Source: Pyrrhoderma lamaoense (lineage: Eukaryota > Basidiomycota > Agaricomycetes > Hymenochaetales > Hymenochaetaceae). Taken from it: DNA of 64,000 nt. The notes under the pieces are model-generated. The model ran no database searches and had not been told where the DNA came from. It saw only the letters and a program-made list of their open reading frames with translations. The stretch covers positions 372,001 through 436,000 of the forward strand of contig NBAZ01000015.1 of NCBI GenBank assembly GCA_002794735.1, written 5' to 3'. Of the stretch, positions 61,364 through 64,000 are shown piece by piece. Position numbers and translations under genes: made by a program. Each line of letters starts with the position of its first letter. The first letter of the stretch is position 1.

Positions 61364-63476
61364 ATGACAAGCAGTGCAGGTTTTGAGCCATCTGGTAAGT
61401 GAGAATATCAAACGCTACAATAATCTGCACTAGCTCATACTATTAATAACTGTTACCGAATGAGAAGATCCCATAATTAGAGATTCAGCATCCCCTACTC
61501 TTGTTGACGAAGCCTTCAAGACAGAAATCAAGAAAATTGACTGCGATGAAAATGCATCTTTGCTACCAAGCTCCGATAGCTTTGAAGAAGACCCTGGTCT
61601 GTCTCCTAGCGATGACGTCTATACCTCGTCACCTGCGGCTTCTGATAAAGATAACCAAGAAAATGGTGTTGTCATACAAGACACGGACCCAGTCCCTTAC
61701 TCTAGTACTCCTGATCTAGGATCAAGAACTGCATCCTCCACTCCTGAGTCGAGTCAAGACCCTCCAACACCTCTGTGGGACCCCTTTGTTAAAGTCTTGC
61801 ATCAAAAACTTCAAGCTGTACTTGAATCATCTCAGAAAAGACTACGTTACTCTGTCTCTCGTACGAAAGAATATGAAGCTGATTTCTCTCACAATGATAA
61901 AAGTGCTGACGAATATGAGACAACCCCTTCATCTGTTACTACTTGCTATCATCAAAAGCGAAAACACACCGATTCTTTTGATAGTAGTTGCTCTACTGAA
62001 CTAGCCTCTGACAACGAACAATCCGCTTTGAAGGACAAGAATGCTTATCCTAATATACCTGTCTCGAAAAAGCTTAGGGAGACTTCTTTCTCTTACTCAG
62101 CTACCCAAGCAGCATCTATACGTCGTGCTCATTCCTTGTCTGTCAGCTCGTCTAAATCTCACGTTCCAACAGAGTCTACATCTCCTAGTCGCTCGTTCAC
62201 TCCAGTTCATAGGGATCCAGGTGTCCCAATAATTGCTCCACCTCCATATGAATCTATTCCTAAGGCACCGCTGACCTCTGATGATGCAGCTGAGACACGT
62301 CTCAAGATACTTTTAGGAAAAGAGGAATACCAACGTCGAGTTGATGGATTTGAACAAGGATACAATGCCGTATTTGATAAGAACATTACACAAGAAGAGG
62401 TTGACGAATTACTAGGGCTTGATGAGGAATTACGCATTAAAGCTATCAACTGGATACTTCAGGTATATAGGAACAAGGTATTTCAATTCTTGTTCGTTTT
62501 GTTTAATTGCTGTATAGGTTACCCCGAGTAAGAAATTGGATGTCAATGAGCTGCGCAACCAATTACGGACTAGTCCTGAGACCCGCTTTCATGCTATTAT
62601 ATTGTTTAGTCGTTATTTTCTAAGGGTTGGAGATGCGATGCCTATTGCGACCAAGAAGGAGACACCACTGATGAAGTTAGGGAGACAACGAATTGCTTGG
62701 AATGTCGCAGTGAGCTGCTTAGCCCTTGCGGTTAAGGTTTGAAACCATATAACCCCTTTCACCAATGATAAGGACTGAACAGGTTTTAGTTTAATCGGGA
62801 CTTTTTAAGCCCACTAAACCCAGTATATTCTCGCGAATTTCTCGCCATAGCACCTCATCCGATGTCTCATGATGACCTAGAGGTAAAATATCGTCATACA
62901 TAGATGCTTATTTTTTTGAATCATCTGCCCATAGATTTCTCAAAAAGATGTACTTAAAGCTCTTGACTATGAAATTCGGAGTGTCACTCCTGAGCCAATA
63001 ATGGAAGAAATATGGTATAGCCTCTCGTCATTACGCAAAACACTAGAATTCGAGGATGGTTGGGAGTCTGCTAAAACTTTTGCCTGGCAGAGGCTGAATG
63101 CAGCTGCTACTAGTATGTCACCAGATTAGGAAAATATAGGGTACTTATATCTTTCCCTCTGCAGCGAGTGAGATGCTTCAGTTCCCTATTTCTGTGCTAA
63201 CCACTTCAGCACTTTTGGAGGGCCTTCACGAAGCACTCGTATCCTTTTTGGAACAAAACTGTGACGATGCCTCTGACGAAGAAATAGAAGCTTTAGAAGG
63301 TCAAGCAAAACGTATTCTTGTGAATGTCGTAAAGGATGTCAAGGATCTACTGAGTATCACTTCGGTAAACTCATATTTTCCTAAATTACAAATTCAATCA
63401 ATCTCATGTATGCTATTTGTAGTCTGATTTGAAGCGATGCAGAAAATGGCTTCAAAAAATAACTAATACAACTTAA
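61364..63476 (+). CDS. Cyclin-box protein
   Basis: Seven exons: 61364-61394, 61483-62462, 62518-62736, 62790-62882, 62935-63112, 63165-63364 and 63423-63476; 584 residues with no frame break. Residues 1-290 are disordered and rich in Ser, Pro and acidic residues, likely sites for kinases. A cyclin N-terminal fold follows (about 315-480): INWILQV, FHAIILFSRYFLRV, AWNVAVSCLALAVKF, SPLNPVYSREFL and an LDYEIRSVTPE helix. It should bind and activate a cyclin-dependent kinase. The insertion between the first helices (MPIATKKETPLMKLG) resembles fungal cyclins that I cannot place in a named class, so G1, transcriptional and other roles remain open. The first exon is only 31 bases. Confidence 0.8.
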
Positions 63477-63875
63477 TAATGCGCTTCTGCTAACAAAATT
63501 TCTTTCTCTCACAATGATTAGAACTAGATGACTGCAACTTCCTGACTTAAAGAAGGTTTTCTTCAAGGCCATGTGTACTGGGACTATTATCCAGTTCTTC
63601 TCTTCGCCTATCTTTATCACTGGAATTCGCTCTTTATACTTCTGTTTCTCTTATTTATCTTAGGCCGATTCATACCTTAGAAACGTCAAGTCTCACCAAA
63701 TCATGAACTAGGCATGCATCTTATTAGCCAAATCCTACCAACAATGAAAGCGACATGTACTATTAGAGTGTTACAAACCTTAAGCATACATAGTAATTTT
63801 CTATATACCCGAGTAGAATGTACTTGTACAGATTCCATACGTATCCAAAAAATATGAAATCCAATCGTCTGATGA
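63477..63875. other. Convergent 3' spacer, no gene seen
   Basis: About 400 bases between the cyclin stop and the stop of the minus-strand gene at the right edge. Nothing else seen. Confidence 0.5.
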
Positions 63876-64000
63876 CTAGCTTTGATACTCGACCTTGACT
63901 CCTGCCTCATCCATTGCACGTTCTTTTATTGAAAGAGACCCGATATCCGGGTAATCTCGAAGTTCTCCGGCAAGATCTTCGTAGAACTCCCTTGTCAATC
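63876..64000 (-). CDS. 3' end of an unrecognised gene running off the right edge
   Basis: Minus-strand frame open from the window edge to TAG at 63876-63878. It reads LTREFYEDLAGELRDYPDIG and then SLSIKERAMDEAGVKVEYQS, a well-mixed, protein-like C-terminus. The rest of the gene lies outside the window. Product not recognised. Confidence 0.5.
   Translation of the reverse strand, partial: LTREFYEDLAGELRDYPDIGSLSIKERAMDEAGVKVEYQS

Overview
This window looks like nuclear DNA of a basidiomycete fungus, most likely in Agaricomycotina. The genes are densely split by short GT-AG introns, often 50-100 bases, and include coding micro-exons of 9-19 bases. Poly-pyrimidine and microsatellite tracts fill the intergenic DNA. 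The gene content is fungal: a group III (Nik1/Os-1) hybrid histidine kinase, a Prm10-like ThrE-domain membrane protein, a ricin-B-like lectin and Crinkler-type P-loop/nuclease proteins. No species can be named from the sequence alone. I saw no tRNA, rRNA, CRISPR array or intact transposon.

Layout: (1) 0.2-4 kb holds a ricin-B-like lectin and a divergent pair of small unrecognised genes (A and B). (2) 4.7-16.5 kb is a housekeeping block: farnesyltransferase beta subunit (RAM1) and nucleoporin Nup107/Nup84 on the minus strand, and TFIIIB subunit Brf1 on the plus strand, divergent from Nup107. (3) 19.2-21.3 kb holds a second divergent pair (C and D), homologous to A/B but in inverted order. (4) 22.9-24.7 kb is a single-pass membrane protein. 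(5) 29.9-35.7 kb is the hybrid histidine kinase, behind a 5.2 kb repeat-rich upstream region. (6) 37.8-42.4 kb is phospholipase D in 23 exons. (7) 43.6-52.6 kb is a tandem cluster of three Crinkler/RHS-type P-loop NTPase plus PD-(D/E)XK nuclease genes: one truncated, one nearly whole, one decayed. (8) 55.0-60.6 kb is the Prm10-like membrane protein. (9) 61.4-63.5 kb is a cyclin-box protein. (10) The right edge carries the 3' end of a minus-strand gene that I do not recognise.

Two points stand out. First, genes A-D form a small paralogous family of about 160-residue proteins with two subtypes, each present once in each divergent pair; I recognise no known family. Second, conserved genes that should be functional (RAM1, NUP107, histidine kinase, PLD, Prm10-like) each contain one to three reading-frame breaks, and every break I could resolve is one missing base. 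This points to a deletion-biased consensus error in the assembly, so single frameshifts here should not be read as pseudogenes. The nonsense substitutions and larger rearrangements in the third Crinkler-type copy are different and look like real decay.

All exon boundaries were derived by hand from GT-AG sites, reading-frame phase and remembered family conservation. None was checked by alignment software or RNA data.
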